From Comamonadaceae bacterium (GTDB lineage Bacteria > Pseudomonadota > Gammaproteobacteria > Burkholderiales > Burkholderiaceae_C), in the NCBI GenBank assembly GCA_947442105.1, contig CANEVH010000038.1, positions 1 to 38,263 on the forward strand: a DNA stretch of 38,263 nucleotides. Direction: 5' to 3'. The notes below the pieces were generated by a model. The model made no database searches, was not told the DNA's origin, and saw only the letters and a list, made by a program, of their open reading frames with translations. Below, in pieces: positions 25,417-34,237 of the stretch. Made by a program: the position numbers and the translations under genes. How positions within the stretch are numbered: the first letter of the stretch is position 1; each line of letters starts with the position of its first letter.

Positions 25417-26019
25417 TTACTCCAAGGCCTCCAAAGCGCGCAAAGCCTGCGCAGTCTCAAACAAAGGCAAGCCCATGATGCCAGAGTAACTGCCCTCCAT
25501 GCGCGCAATGAAAGCCGCTGCTAACCCTTGCACCGCATAGGCACCGGCCTTGCCCATGGGCTCGCCTGAGGCCACGTAGGTGGCGATGTCGTGCGCCGAC
25601 AGGGGCGCAAAGGTCACGCGCGATACGCTGCAAGCGCGCACCACGTGCACGCCGTCGCCTAATGCAATGGCGGTTAGCACCCGGTGGCTGCGCCCGGCCA
25701 GGCGGCCTAGCATGCGCGCCGCATCCGCCGCGTCTTGTGGCTTGCCCAAAATAGTGCGGCCCAGCGCCACTGTGGTGTCTGAGCACAGCACCGGCGCCAG
25801 CGGCCACCGGCGCCGCTGCAAGCGCGCCAGTGCCGCCTGGAGCTTGAGGTCGGTCACGCGCTGCACATAGGCCAGCGGCGCTTCACCGGGCAACAGGGCT
25901 TCCAGCGCCTCGCTGTCCTCCTCCGCGTCGGGCAGCAGAAGGCGGTGCTCCACACCAAGTTGCGTGAGCAACTGGCTGCGCCGGGGGCTTTGGGAGGCGA
26001 GGTAAATAAAGCCAGACAT
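25417..26019 (-). CDS. Maf-type nucleotide pyrophosphatase
   Basis: A 200-residue Maf/HAM1-like enzyme: [12 protein letters not shown] (7-18) is the Maf signature that binds the nucleotide, SDTTV carries the catalytic Asp region (about 79-83), [13 protein letters not shown] and [13 protein letters not shown] complete the fold. Family members hydrolyse dTTP, UTP or modified nucleotides, or house-clean m7GTP; the subtype is not decided. It sits between rlmH and rng, with 4 bases to rng. Septum-formation roles reported for Maf apply mainly to other bacteria. Confidence 0.93.
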   Translation of the reverse strand: MSGFIYLASQSPRRSQLLTQLGVEHRLLLPDAEEDSEALEALLPGEAPLAYVQRVTDLKLQAALARLQRRRWPLAPVLCSDTTVALGRTILGKPQDAADAARMLGRLAGRSHRVLTAIALGDGVHVVRACSVSRVTFAPLSAHDIATYVASGEPMGKAGAYAVQGLAAAFIARMEGSYSGIMGLPLFETAQALRALEALE

Positions 26020-26026
26020 GCGGCGC

Positions 26027-26494
26027 CTACTCCCGGTGGTAGGGGTGGTTGGCGTTGACCGACCAAGCGCGGTACAGCTGCTCGATCAGCAGCACGCGCG
26101 CAAAAGCGTGGGGAAGCGTCAGGTCCGAGAGGCGAATACGTTCGTGTGCCGCTTGGCGAAAGGCCGGCTCCATGCCGTCTGGCCCGCCAATGACCAGCGC
26201 CACATCGCCGCCACTGAGCTGCCAGTCGGTCAGGCGGCTGGCCAAGGCCAGGGTGGTGAGCGTGGTGCCACGTTCGTCCAGCACCACCACGCGCGCGCCT
26301 TTGGGAATGGCCGCCTCAATGCGTGCGCGCTCGGCGGCGTACAAGGTGTCCAGGGTTTTGGAGCCACGGGGCTCGGTTTTCACTGCTTTGAGTTCGATCT
26401 TGATCTCATGCGGAAAGCGCTTGGCGTAATCGTCCCAGGCGGTTTGCGCCCAATCGGGCACGCGCTGGCCTACGGCAACAATGACCAGCCGCAC
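26027..26494 (-). CDS. rlmH: 23S rRNA pseudouridine-1915 N3-methyltransferase RlmH
   Basis: A 155-residue SPOUT methyltransferase that methylates pseudouridine 1915 in helix 69 of 23S r[32 protein letters not shown] (the SAM-binding trefoil knot) and the C-terminal [20 protein letters not shown] end are exact to the family, including the catalytic terminal His/Tyr block. Start GTG at 26494 with GAGG 5 bases upstream. It is downstream of rsfS and part of the nadD-rsfS-rlmH group, as in many proteobacteria. Confidence 0.97.
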   Translation of the reverse strand: MRLVIVAVGQRVPDWAQTAWDDYAKRFPHEIKIELKAVKTEPRGSKTLDTLYAAERARIEAAIPKGARVVVLDERGTTLTTLALASRLTDWQLSGGDVALVIGGPDGMEPAFRQAAHERIRLSDLTLPHAFARVLLIEQLYRAWSVNANHPYHRE

Positions 26495-26501
26495 GTGCGC
26501 C

Positions 26502-27293
26502 TCAGACGCGGGATGCGGACTTTTTGGCGGCGGCTTTTTTGGCCGGCGCCGCCCTCGTTGCCACGGCCTTCTTCGCTACTGCCTTTTTAGCGGGCGCCGC
26601 TTTCTTGGCCGCTACTTTGGGCGCAGATACCACCACTTTGGTAATGGGCGCGCTGGTCGGCGCCGCCGTTTTTCCGGCAGCGGTTTTGCGCGCAGCAGTC
26701 TTGGCGGGCGTTGCCTTGGCAGAAGCAGCTTTGGCAGAAGCAGCCTTGACCGCGTCACGTTTGGCAGCGGCTGCGTTGGCGGCAGCCGTCTTGGCGGCCT
26801 GGGCGCGGGAGGGGAAGGCTTCGGCCACGCCAATCTTGGCCGCGTTGGAGCGGCGCAGCGTGGTGGCGGGCTTGGCCGCGCTGGCGGCAACTGGCGCCTT
26901 GGCCACTGGGGCGGGCTTGGCCACGCCAAGCTTTAAGCGCACCGGCTTTTCACCCCACAGCTCTTCAAGGTTGTAGTAGGCGCGAAAGCTGGGTTGCATC
27001 ACGTGCACCACGGCTTGGCCGCAGTCCACGATGATCCATTCGCCGTTGGCTTCGCCCTCCAGGCGGGGTTTGGGGAAACCGGCCTCACGCACCGCGTCGC
27101 TCACGCTGGACGCCAGCGCCTTGGTTTGGCGGTTAGACGTGCCCGAGGCCACGATGACGCGCTCAAACAGAGCGGACAACTGCTCGGTATCAAACACCAC
27201 AATCTCCTGGGCCTTGACATCCTCCAAGCCATCGACGATGGCGCGCTGGAGTTTTTGGATGTCATTTTTTTTGGCGGCGGAGGTAGTGGTCAT
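26502..27293 (-). CDS. rsfS: Ribosome silencing factor RsfS with Ala/Lys-rich C-terminal tail
   Basis: The N-terminal 120 residues are a normal RsfS/Iojap domain: [39 protein letters not shown] and [16 protein letters not shown], the surface that binds ribosomal protein uL14 and blocks subunit joining in stationary phase. Residues 130-263 are a low-complexity extension with AAAK, KTAA and [16 protein letters not shown] blocks, resembling histone-H1-like C-termini. RsfS usually ends at about 110-130 residues. The tail is strongly basic and may bind RNA or DNA. The ATG overlaps the nadD stop (TGATG). A 15-base tandem repeat is present in the tail coding region. Confidence 0.95.
   Translation of the reverse strand: MTTTSAAKKNDIQKLQRAIVDGLEDVKAQEIVVFDTEQLSALFERVIVASGTSNRQTKALASSVSDAVREAGFPKPRLEGEANGEWIIVDCGQAVVHVMQPSFRAYYNLEELWGEKPVRLKLGVAKPAPVAKAPVAASAAKPATTLRRSNAAKIGVAEAFPSRAQAAKTAAANAAAAKRDAVKAASAKAASAKATPAKTAARKTAAGKTAAPTSAPITKVVVSAPKVAAKKAAPAKKAVAKKAVATRAAPAKKAAAKKSASRV
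26716..26745. repeat. 15-bp tandem duplication in the rsfS tail
   Basis: TTGGCAGAAGCAGC plus one base occurs twice in direct succession (26716-26730, 26731-26745), encoding repeated ASAKA units. It shows how the tail may have grown by short duplications. Confidence 0.85.
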
Positions 27294-27901
27294 CAGGGCG
27301 ATTGGTAGAGGTGGTGGGTGGCAATATAGCGCGCAACAGGGTCAGAAACCAAGGTTTCAATGCTTTGGTGCTGCGCCACACGCTGGCGAACGTCGGTTGC
27401 GCTGTGGGGCATGGCTGGCATGGAAAGCCATTGCAAACCGTATTTTTCAAGCAGGGGGGGTGCGATGGCGCCGGGCTTTTCCGCAGAATCAGGCCGCGCA
27501 ACGCAATGGATTGTAGCCAGGCGGGCCAATTCGCCAGCGCGGTGCCAGCTGTCCAGCGCCAGCGCCTGGTCTTGGCCTATGAGCAAACACAAGCGGGCTT
27601 GCGGGTATTGCGCCTGCAATTCCGCCAGCGTGTCCACGGTGTAGCTCGGGCCGCTGCGCAGGGTTTCGCGCGCGTCCACCACTGCCTGCGGCAGCTGGGC
27701 AAACGCCAATTCGCACATGGCAAGCCGGTGGACCGCTGGGCTCAGGGGCCGCTGCTTGTGCGCGGCCTGCCCAGTGGGAACCACCAGCAACTGGCCCAGG
27801 CCCAACTGCGCCACTGCGGCTTGCGCCAGCGCCACATGGCCCAGATGGGGCGGATCGAACGCGCCGCCGAAAACGCCTATGCGCTGAGGGACTTGGGTCA
27901 A
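27293..27901 (-). CDS. nadD: Nicotinate-nucleotide adenylyltransferase
   Basis: The 202-residue product makes NaAD from NaMN and ATP in NAD synthesis. [15 protein letters not shown] is the nucleotidyltransferase HxGH motif, [10 protein letters not shown] and a C-terminal SATDVRQRV (the ISSTxIR equivalent) complete the family pattern. The likely start is the TTG at 27901, which overlaps the hemF stop and has AAGGA 6 bases upstream; the longer frame to 28063 lies within hemF and is rejected. The stop overlaps rsfS. Confidence 0.93.
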   Translation of the reverse strand: MTQVPQRIGVFGGAFDPPHLGHVALAQAAVAQLGLGQLLVVPTGQAAHKQRPLSPAVHRLAMCELAFAQLPQAVVDARETLRSGPSYTVDTLAELQAQYPQARLCLLIGQDQALALDSWHRAGELARLATIHCVARPDSAEKPGAIAPPLLEKYGLQWLSMPAMPHSATDVRQRVAQHQSIETLVSDPVARYIATHHLYQSP

Positions 27902-28818
27902 ACCCAGTCCTTGCGCACCAAAAACTCTTGGTACAAAGCCGCCTCCGGCGTGCCATGGGCGGGCACATGTTGGTAAGACCAACTGGCCAGCGGCGGCATG
28001 GACAGCAGAATCGACTCGGTGCGCCCGCCCGACTGCAGGCCGAAATGCGTGCCCCGGTCCCACACCAGGTTGAATTCGACGTAGCGGCCCCGACGGTAGA
28101 GCTGGAACTCGCGCTCGCGGCTGCCGTATTCCGTGTCCTTGCGCCGCTGCACAATGGGCATATAGGCGCCCAAAAACGCATCCGCTACTGCGCGCAGCAT
28201 GGCAAAGCTGCGCTCCTGGCCCAGCTCGGAAAAGTCGTCAAAAAACACGCCGCCTATGCCGCGCGGCTCGTTGCGGTGTTTGAGGAAAAAGTAGTCGTCG
28301 CACCAGGTTTTGAAGCGCGGGTATTTGTCCTCACCAAAGGGCGCGAGCGCGTCTTTGCAGCTTTGGTGAAAGTGCACCGCGTCTTCGGCAAAACCGTAGA
28401 TGGGCGTCAAGTCCATGCCGCCGCCAAACCAGCACACGGTCTGGCCCTCGGGGTTCTTGGCGGCGAGCATGCGCACATTCATGTGCACCGTGGGCGCATA
28501 GGGGTTGCGCGGGTGGAACACCAGCGACACGCCCATGGCCTCAAACGGCGCGCCCGACAGCTCGGGGCGGTGTTGGGTGGCGCTGGGCGGCAGGCGCGGC
28601 CCGCGCACATGCGAAAAACCGCAGCCCGCACGCTCAAACACCGCGCCGTTTTCCAGAATTTGGGTGATGCCATTGCCTTGCAACATCTCGCCAGGCGCTT
28701 TTTCCCAGGCGTCGACCACCAAGGTGCCGCCGTCGAGCGCAACGACGGCGCCGGCAATGCGGCTCTGCAAGTCGGTGAGGTAATGGCGAACAGTGTCTGG
28801 GGATGCGATTTCAAACAT
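27898..28818 (-). CDS. hemF: Oxygen-dependent coproporphyrinogen III oxidase
   Basis: A 306-residue enzyme that decarboxylates two propionates of coproporphyrinogen III using oxygen, in haem synthesis. Conserved blocks [54 protein letters not shown] and the His of VHMNVR are present. The ATG at 28818 has AAGGAG 8 bases upstream and is preferred over TTG at 28824. It overlaps nadD by 4 bases. Its use implies aerobic haem synthesis. Confidence 0.97.
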   Translation of the reverse strand: MFEIASPDTVRHYLTDLQSRIAGAVVALDGGTLVVDAWEKAPGEMLQGNGITQILENGAVFERAGCGFSHVRGPRLPPSATQHRPELSGAPFEAMGVSLVFHPRNPYAPTVHMNVRMLAAKNPEGQTVCWFGGGMDLTPIYGFAEDAVHFHQSCKDALAPFGEDKYPRFKTWCDDYFFLKHRNEPRGIGGVFFDDFSELGQERSFAMLRAVADAFLGAYMPIVQRRKDTEYGSREREFQLYRRGRYVEFNLVWDRGTHFGLQSGGRTESILLSMPPLASWSYQHVPAHGTPEAALYQEFLVRKDWV

Positions 28819-28830
28819 GGGCAACGCTCC

Positions 28831-29505
28831 TTAAGAGGCCAATGACGTGGGGGGTTTGGGGGGCAAATCCTGCTGCTGCGGGGGTGAGGACGGCGCCGGT
28901 TTCAACAAAACAATCGGCGAGGCGCCTTGCGGTCGGAAGCCCTGCACGCCGACAAAACGGGACGCGATGTGGGCCATATCGGCCTGTTCGTCGCCACTGA
29001 GCCGGTAAAAATGGTTGGCTACCACGCGGCGCCGGGCGTAGTCCAGCTGCACCAGGCACAGGGGAACCTGCGCTTGCAAAGCCGTTTGGTAAAAGCCGCT
29101 GCGCCAGCCCGCCGTGCGCTTGCGCGTGCCCTCGGGCGCCAGGCCCATCCAGCAATAGTGTTGCGCGCGCTGCGCGGCTTGCAGTGCCGCCACGGCCTGG
29201 CCAACCAGCCCGCCGGGCACGTCGCGCACCGCCGCAATGCCGCCTATCCAGCGCAGCCAGCGCCCCAAGAAAGGAATTTTGAACAAGCTGTCCTTGCCCC
29301 AAAAATTAACCTGCACGCCCAGCGCCCACTTGGCCAGCACAGCCACCACAAAGTCCCAGTTGCTGGTGTGCGGATAAACCACGAAAACGCCTTGCAAAGT
29401 AGGCAAGCCCTCAAACTTCAGCTCCCAGCCCGCCGCCTTCAACACCGCGCGGGCCACGCGGCTGCCGCGCGGCTGCACCGGGTGGGGCAGCGGGAAGGCC
29501 GTCAT
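28831..29505 (-). CDS. 1-acylglycerol-3-phosphate acyltransferase-like protein
   Basis: A 224-residue protein of the PlsC-type acyltransferase group. The catalytic HxxxxD motif is PHTSNWDF (about 48-55) and the glycerophosphate-binding block is APEGTRKR (about 125). A Trp-rich FLGRWLRWIGGIAAVRD segment precedes the second motif, as in small soluble PlsC homologues. The C-terminal end is a Pro/Gln-rich stretch. The start may be ATG 29505 or an upstream GTG at 29517. It lies between purD (30 bases) and hemF (12 bases). Substrate is uncertain: lysophosphatidate or another lysolipid. Confidence 0.8.
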   Translation of the reverse strand: MTAFPLPHPVQPRGSRVARAVLKAAGWELKFEGLPTLQGVFVVYPHTSNWDFVVAVLAKWALGVQVNFWGKDSLFKIPFLGRWLRWIGGIAAVRDVPGGLVGQAVAALQAAQRAQHYCWMGLAPEGTRKRTAGWRSGFYQTALQAQVPLCLVQLDYARRRVVANHFYRLSGDEQADMAHIASRFVGVQGFRPQGASPIVLLKPAPSSPPQQQDLPPKPPTSLAS

Positions 29506-29535
29506 GGGATGAGGCACATTGCAAGCGCCCGAGCG

Positions 29536-30828
29536 TTAGGCCTTGAGTGCCCGAAAACCGATGTCGCTGCGAAACTGCATGCCCTCAAACTGGATTTGCC
29601 GCACCGCGTCGTAAGCCCGCGCCTGTGCCACTTTCACCGTGTCGGCCAGTGCAGTCACGCACAGCACACGGCCGCCCGAGGTCTTTAGCACGCCGTCGTG
29701 GAACTGGGTGCCTGCGTGAAACACCACCACCTCGTCCGTTTCTTTGGGGATGCCGCTAATCGCGCCACCCACGCGTGGCGCCAGTGGGTAGCCGGGCGCA
29801 GCCAGCACCACGCCCAAGGCGGTGCGCCGGTCCCACTGCAACTCCAGGTCCGCCAAAGCCTTGCTGCCCGCTGCTTCGGTGGCGGCCCACAGCACGTCCA
29901 CCCAATCGCTTTTCAGGCGCGCCATGATGGGCTGGGTTTCTGGGTCGCCCATGCGGCAGTTGAATTCGAGTGTTTTGACCTGGCCTTGGGCGTCGATCAT
30001 CAAACCGGCGTACAAAAAGCCGGTGAATGGAATGCCATCTTTTTCCATGCCGCGTATGGTGGGGAGGATGACCTCGCGCATGGCGCGGGCGTGCACGTCC
30101 GGGGTGACCACGGGCGCAGGGGAGTAAGCGCCCATACCGCCGGTGTTGGGGCCGGCGTCGCCGTCTTGCAGGCGCTTGTGGTCTTGGCTGGTGGCCAGCG
30201 GCAGCACGTTTTTGCCGTCGCACAGCACCATGAAGCTGGCCTCTTCGCCGGTCAAAAACTCTTCAATCACTACCCGCGCTTCACCAGAGCCAGGGTGGGC
30301 GCCAAAGGCGCCGTCAACAAGCACCATGTCCACGGCAGCATGCGCCTCGGGTAAGCTCATGGCGACCACCACGCCCTTGCCAGCGGCCAGACCATCGGCC
30401 TTGACCACGATGGGCGCGCCCATGCGGTCCAGGTAGGCGTGCGCCGCTGTGGCCTCAGAAAACACCTCAAAGTGCGCAGTCGGAATGCCGTGGCGCTGCA
30501 TAAAGGCCTTGGAAAAGGCCTTGGAGCTCTCCAGCTGCGCCGCAGCCTGGGTGGGGCCAAGAATGCGCAGGCCGTGGGCACGAAAGTCGTCCACCACGCC
30601 AGCGGCCAGCGGGCCTTCGGGGCCGACGACGGTCAGCTCTATCTTGTGGGCAATCGCCCAGTCGCGCAGCGCCGCCATGTCGGTAATGGGCAGGTTTTTC
30701 AGGCACGCGTCCAGCGCCGTTCCGCCGTTGCCCGGCGCCACATAGACCCGCTGCACTTTGGGGGACTGGGCCAGCTTCCAAGCCAGCGCGTGTTCGCGGC
30801 CACCGCCGCCAATGACCAAAACATTCAT
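29536..30828 (-). CDS. purD: Phosphoribosylamine-glycine ligase
   Basis: A 430-residue ATP-grasp enzyme that joins glycine to phosphoribosylamine in purine synthesis. [19 protein letters not shown], the [14 protein letters not shown] segment, [15 protein letters not shown] (ATP-grasp nucleotide loop) and [12 protein letters not shown] (metal-binding Glu/Asn) are all canonical. Length is usual. The ATG overlaps the yebC stop by 4 bases. No purine riboswitch is visible upstream because the gene is preceded directly by yebC. Confidence 0.97.
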   Translation of the reverse strand: MNVLVIGGGGREHALAWKLAQSPKVQRVYVAPGNGGTALDACLKNLPITDMAALRDWAIAHKIELTVVGPEGPLAAGVVDDFRAHGLRILGPTQAAAQLESSKAFSKAFMQRHGIPTAHFEVFSEATAAHAYLDRMGAPIVVKADGLAAGKGVVVAMSLPEAHAAVDMVLVDGAFGAHPGSGEARVVIEEFLTGEEASFMVLCDGKNVLPLATSQDHKRLQDGDAGPNTGGMGAYSPAPVVTPDVHARAMREVILPTIRGMEKDGIPFTGFLYAGLMIDAQGQVKTLEFNCRMGDPETQPIMARLKSDWVDVLWAATEAAGSKALADLELQWDRRTALGVVLAAPGYPLAPRVGGAISGIPKETDEVVVFHAGTQFHDGVLKTSGGRVLCVTALADTVKVAQARAYDAVRQIQFEGMQFRSDIGFRALKA

Positions 30829-31544
30829 AGCGCGGCGTTGTGAAAGACTTCTTGCACATCGTCCAGGTCTTCGAGCACATCGAGCAGCTTTTGCATGCGC
30901 TCGGCGTCTTCGCCCGCCAGCTCAACCGTGTTTTCGGCGCGCATGGTGACTGCGGCTTCTTCGCAGACCAGGCCAGCGGCGTCTAAGGCGGCCTTGACCG
31001 CCTCAAAGTCGGCGTAGTCGGTCAGCACCTCGATCACACCATCGTCATGGGTGATCACGTCTTGGGCACCGGCTTCAAGTGCGGCGTTCATCACGGCGTC
31101 TTCATTGGTGCCGGGGGCGTAAATGATTTGCCCGCAGTGCTTGAACTGAAAGGCCACCGAGCCCTCGGTACCCATATTGCCGCCATGCTTGCTAAAGGCG
31201 TGGCGCACTTCGGCCACGGTGCGCACCTTGTTGTCGGTCATGGTGTCGAGGATGATGGCCGCGCCGCCAACGCCATAGCCTTCGTAGCGGATTTCTTCGT
31301 AGCTCACGCCCTCGGCGTTGCCGGTGGCTTTGTCGATGTTGTATTTGATGCGCTCGGCCGGCATGTTGGCGGCCTTGGCTTTTTCTACCGCCAGGCGCAG
31401 GCGGGGGTTCATGCCCAAGTCGCCGCCAGCGGCGCGGGCGGCGACGGTGATCTCACGGATGATGCGCGTCCAGATCTTGCCGCGCTTCTCGTCTTGGCGG
31501 CCTTTGCGGTGCTGAATATTGGCCCATTTGCTGTGTCCTGCCAC
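30825..31544 (-). CDS. YebC/PmpR family DNA-binding/translation protein
   Basis: A 239-residue protein with the family start [22 protein letters not shown] and central blocks [20 protein letters not shown] and [14 protein letters not shown]. The GTG at 31544 has AAGGA 6 bases upstream; the longer frame to 31583 is rejected. YebC homologues have been described as transcriptional regulators and, more recently, as factors that help ribosomes at proline stretches. It is the first gene of the purD-to-rng run on the minus strand; a short region of 227 bases separates it from the divergent lipoprotein gene. Confidence 0.95.
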   Translation of the reverse strand: MAGHSKWANIQHRKGRQDEKRGKIWTRIIREITVAARAAGGDLGMNPRLRLAVEKAKAANMPAERIKYNIDKATGNAEGVSYEEIRYEGYGVGGAAIILDTMTDNKVRTVAEVRHAFSKHGGNMGTEGSVAFQFKHCGQIIYAPGTNEDAVMNAALEAGAQDVITHDDGVIEVLTDYADFEAVKAALDAAGLVCEEAAVTMRAENTVELAGEDAERMQKLLDVLEDLDDVQEVFHNAAL

Positions 31545-31771
31545 GCGAAGTCCTTTTTTGGTTCGGTTATCTCGAAAGTTCATTGTACTTTTGGCGCTGG
31601 TGGCGGCCTTCGATAACGGCCCCTACGGTGTGCGCTTCAATGACCTTGGGTAGGCAGCTTCAGCACACGCCGAATATCGCCCGCTGAGAGGCGCCTTGTC
31701 ATGACCCAAGTCAGGCTGCCCGGCGCAACCGTCGGCTAGGCTGGCAGGGTCATGCTGCGGACCTTGTTGGT

Positions 31772-32404
31772 GTGCGCACGCAGACCCCTACGAACAAGAA
31801 GGTAGTCTTTAGTTTGGCCCCTACAAAGACCCACAAACCCACCCGGCTTGCGGCATTGCTGTTGCTGCTGCTGGGTTTGAGCGCTTGCGCCAATCTGCTG
31901 CCGTCCATCCAGCGCGAGGTCACCACGCCGTGGACCGACTTCGACCAAGCCAAGCACAGCTTTGACCAGATCGTGCACTACGAAACCAGACTAGCCGATG
32001 TCGTCAGCCTGGGCTTTGGGCCTGACCACCCACCCAATATGAAGATACTGAACCAGGCGCAGGTGGTACACGCCGCCCTGCCCTCGCCCCTACAAGACCC
32101 TGCGACGATTCCTCGCGGTGTTGTGGACTGCATGCGGGCAGCCGCTGCCTGTGTGGGCTATGCCATGGAGCCCAGCAAAATCGAAGACAGGCGCACTGGC
32201 AATCTGCTGTTGGACCTGCTCAACTTCAGGCGCGACACCCTGTCCACCGGCTGGAAGTTTGCGGCGCTCATCGTGGTCGTGAACGACACCGTGGTCTACA
32301 AGCAATGGAGCGGCCAGCCCAGCATCCGGCTAACCACCCGACGCACCAACCCGCTCGGGCCTCTGCAGGCCGCCATGGACGACCTCTCCCTGGGCATTCC
32401 GTAA
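31772..32404 (+). CDS. Putative lipoprotein of unknown function
   Basis: A protein of about 196-210 residues. A Lys/Arg-containing N-terminus and hydrophobic ALLLLLLG stretch end in the lipobox LSAC (Cys at residue 39 from GTG 31772, or 25 from an in-frame TTG at 31814 with AAGAAGG upstream). The shorter form has a more usual signal length, so the start is uncertain. The mature part has TPWTDFDQAKHSFDQIVHYE, LGFGPDHPPNMKILN, DCMRAAAACVGYAME and a final VVYKQWSGQPSIRL. I do not recognise a family. An outer-membrane or periplasmic anchor is likely. Neighbours yebC (divergent) and upp (downstream) give no functional clue. Confidence 0.7.
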   Translation: MRTQTPTNKKVVFSLAPTKTHKPTRLAALLLLLLGLSACANLLPSIQREVTTPWTDFDQAKHSFDQIVHYETRLADVVSLGFGPDHPPNMKILNQAQVVHAALPSPLQDPATIPRGVVDCMRAAAACVGYAMEPSKIEDRRTGNLLLDLLNFRRDTLSTGWKFAALIVVVNDTVVYKQWSGQPSIRLTTRRTNPLGPLQAAMDDLSLGIP

Positions 32405-32493
32405 ATCGCCCTTTGGCCACGCGATCGCCAGACGCAACGGTTGGCGCGCCGCTTGGGTTAGAGTTTGGCGCACCAGGCCTGCAAGTCCGCCTC

Positions 32494-32537
32494 ACTTTCA
32501 TGACGGGGCGCAGCACGCCCCGCCCCGTCATGAAAGT
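32494..32537. terminator. Perfect 17-bp inverted repeat upstream of upp
   Basis: ACTTTCATGACGGGGCG (32494-32510) and its exact reverse complement (32521-32537) flank a 10-base spacer. The hairpin is very stable and GC-rich at its top. It lies 90 bases after the lipoprotein gene and 33 bases before the upp ATG. No T-run follows, so it may be a factor-dependent terminator, an mRNA end-protecting stem or a protein-binding palindrome. Confidence 0.7.
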
Positions 32538-32569
32538 TCCCCCACCTTAACCACCCAAGCTCACACACC

Positions 32570-33223
32570 ATGATTCAAATCTCCGACTCCGCGCTCCCCT
32601 TTGTCCACTTGATCGACCACCCCCTGGTGCAACACAAGCTCACGCTCATGCGCAAAAAAGAGGCCAGCACCAAGAGCTTTCGCCAGTTGCTGGGCGAACT
32701 CAGCAGCATGATGGTTTATGAAGTTACGCGCGACATGGCCACCCAAGCGGTGCAAATAGAGACGCCACTAGAAACCATGCAGGGCCGTGCCATTGATGGC
32801 AAAAAGCTGGTGTTTGTCTCCATCCTGCGCGCTGGCAATGGAATTCTCGATGGCGTGCTCTCGGTGGTGCCAGGTGCGCGGGTGGGCCACATTGGTATTT
32901 ACCGTGACCCGGCCACCCTACAGGCGGTGGAGTACTACTTCAAGATGCCCAAAGACATGGAAGAACGCGACGTGATCGTGATCGACCCCATGCTGGCTAC
33001 CGGCAACTCGGCCGCCGCGGCGATTACGCGATTGAAGGAATGCAAGCCCAAGTCCATCAAGTTCTTGTGCATTCTTACCGTGCCCCAAGGCATCAACACC
33101 CTGCATGCGGCGCACCCCGAAGTGGAGATTTTTACCGCAGCAATAGACCGTGAGCTCAACGACCACGGCTACATCCTGCCCGGCTTGGGCGATGCGGGCG
33201 ACCGCATCTTTGGCACGCAGTAG
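32570..33223 (+). CDS. upp: Uracil phosphoribosyltransferase
   Basis: The 217-residue enzyme salvages uracil to UMP with [17 protein letters not shown] (about 85-97) forms the PRPP loop region, [14 protein letters not shown] (about 140-153) the PRPP-binding motif, and [14 protein letters not shown] the uracil-binding C-terminus. Length and end are normal. No good Shine-Dalgarno is seen before the ATG. A large inverted repeat precedes it. Confidence 0.97.
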   Translation: MIQISDSALPFVHLIDHPLVQHKLTLMRKKEASTKSFRQLLGELSSMMVYEVTRDMATQAVQIETPLETMQGRAIDGKKLVFVSILRAGNGILDGVLSVVPGARVGHIGIYRDPATLQAVEYYFKMPKDMEERDVIVIDPMLATGNSAAAAITRLKECKPKSIKFLCILTVPQGINTLHAAHPEVEIFTAAIDRELNDHGYILPGLGDAGDRIFGTQ

Positions 33224-33405
33224 CTTGCGTTTTGGCGCCCGCGCAGGCGCCGTGGGTTCAAGTTACTCGTAGTGTTTCCATTGAATTTACTGTTTTATAC
33301 AAAATTTCGTTTTTTATTTGTATTTATAATGATTGTATTTTTATTGACTATAAAATTTAATTAACAAAAAAATAATTTAAAGTGCGTTTATGATGTAAAT
33401 TTGTA

Positions 33406-33439
33406 AGCGTTAGGGCGGCAAAGCGGCGGCCCTAACGTT
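33406..33439 (+). promoter_or_regulatory. 5'-UTR hairpin upstream of the FeeM-like gene
   Basis: CGTTAGGGC (33408-33416) pairs with GCCCTAACG (33429-33437) across a 12-base loop, with one further A-T and a G-U pair outside. It lies 30 bases before the ATG at 33470 and leaves the ribosome site AGGA (about 33460) free. Upstream (about 33280-33390) is a very AT-rich stretch, with TTGACT at 33344-33349, consistent with a promoter, but no -10 box is convincing. Confidence 0.5.
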
Positions 33440-33469
33440 CCAAAAACCGTCACTTTTTAGGAAAACGCC

Positions 33470-34198
33470 ATGTACGAAGTCTCCGGAAATAGCAACCCAT
33501 CCCACCCCGCACTGCGCACCCTCCCCCCCGCATATCACCCTCCAGTCCAGGACGACACGCAAACCGTGGAGGAACTGCTGCCGTTCACTGTGCGATTGGT
33601 GGGAGACGAGGCCTCACTGCAAAAAGCAGTCGCCATACGGCACTCCGCCTATGCCCGGCACCTGCCGGAATTTGCGGAAACCCTTAAAACCGCTGAACCT
33701 GCGGATTACGAGAACGGCGTGGTGATCTTGCTGGCAGAGTCAAAGCTGGATGGCGCGGCCCTAGGCACCATGCGTATCCATACCAATTCCTACAAGCCTT
33801 TGCCGCTGGAGAGTTCAGTGGAGCTGCCAAAGTGGATGCAAGGCGCAAAGTTGGCAGAAGCCACGCGCTTGGCGGTGACACGCGACCGATCTGGGCAATT
33901 GGTGAAAACTGTTTTGTTTAAAGCCTGTTTCAGATATTGCCTGGAACAGAATATTAATCACCTCGCAATTACGGGTCGCTCACCAATTGATCGAACGTAT
34001 GAGTACATGATGTTTGAGGACATATATCCTGGCTTGGGATACATACCATTGCGGCACGTCGGCAATCTTCCGCATCGCATCATGAGCTTCAATTTTAAGA
34101 CGATGCAGCACCTCAAAGGTATAGCGGACCATCCTTTATATGATTTCTTTTTTAGTACAAGTCATCCTGATTTAGTGATCAGTCGCACAAATAACTAG
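33470..34198 (+). CDS. FeeM-like N-acyl amino acid synthase / GNAT-fold protein
   Basis: A 242-residue protein. After a 30-residue Pro-rich N-terminus, the core has VAIRHSAYARHLPEF, ALGTMRIHTN, LAEATRLAVTRD and YCLEQNINHLAITGRSPIDRTYEYMMFEDIYPG, the order found in FeeM-type synthases that join fatty acyl groups from ACP to amino acids. RLAVTRD and the ITGRSP strand are the acyl-carrier binding and catalytic regions in the family. No signal peptide. AGGA at 7 bases supports the ATG. The next gene, 39 bases downstream, is a large c-di-GMP membrane protein. The product, for example an N-acyl amino acid, is inferred. Confidence 0.8.
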   Translation: MYEVSGNSNPSHPALRTLPPAYHPPVQDDTQTVEELLPFTVRLVGDEASLQKAVAIRHSAYARHLPEFAETLKTAEPADYENGVVILLAESKLDGAALGTMRIHTNSYKPLPLESSVELPKWMQGAKLAEATRLAVTRDRSGQLVKTVLFKACFRYCLEQNINHLAITGRSPIDRTYEYMMFEDIYPGLGYIPLRHVGNLPHRIMSFNFKTMQHLKGIADHPLYDFFFSTSHPDLVISRTNN

Positions 34199-34237
34199 TT
34201 ATGTTTATTTTATTACAAAATCGTTGGATATAATGAC

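Noticed and set aside
23094..25478. A 794-codon open frame on the plus strand opposite the GT fusion and rng
   Set aside because: It is antisense to two genes with clear catalytic motifs, and its product is low-complexity, rich in His, Gln, Ala, Arg and Leu, with no domain. It is a GC-driven shadow.
25413..25508. Longer N-terminus for RNase G
   Set aside because: It would overlap maf; GTG 25412 with GGAG gives the family length.
26481..26936. Arg/Gly-rich 151-codon plus-strand frame opposite the rsfS tail
   Set aside because: Explained by the reverse complement of Ala/Lys codons in the rsfS tail.
27293..28063. Longer form of NadD starting at 28063
   Set aside because: The added 54 residues lie inside hemF and look out-of-frame; the TTG at 27901 with AAGGA gives a normal NadD length.
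27928..28845. A 305-codon open frame opposite hemF
   Set aside because: Antisense to an exact HemF sequence; no ribosome site, no recognisable motif.
31700..31754. 8-bp inverted repeat (CATGACCC/GGGTCATG) in the yebC/lipoprotein intergenic region
   Set aside because: Arms are short and 39 bases apart, so chance cannot be excluded.
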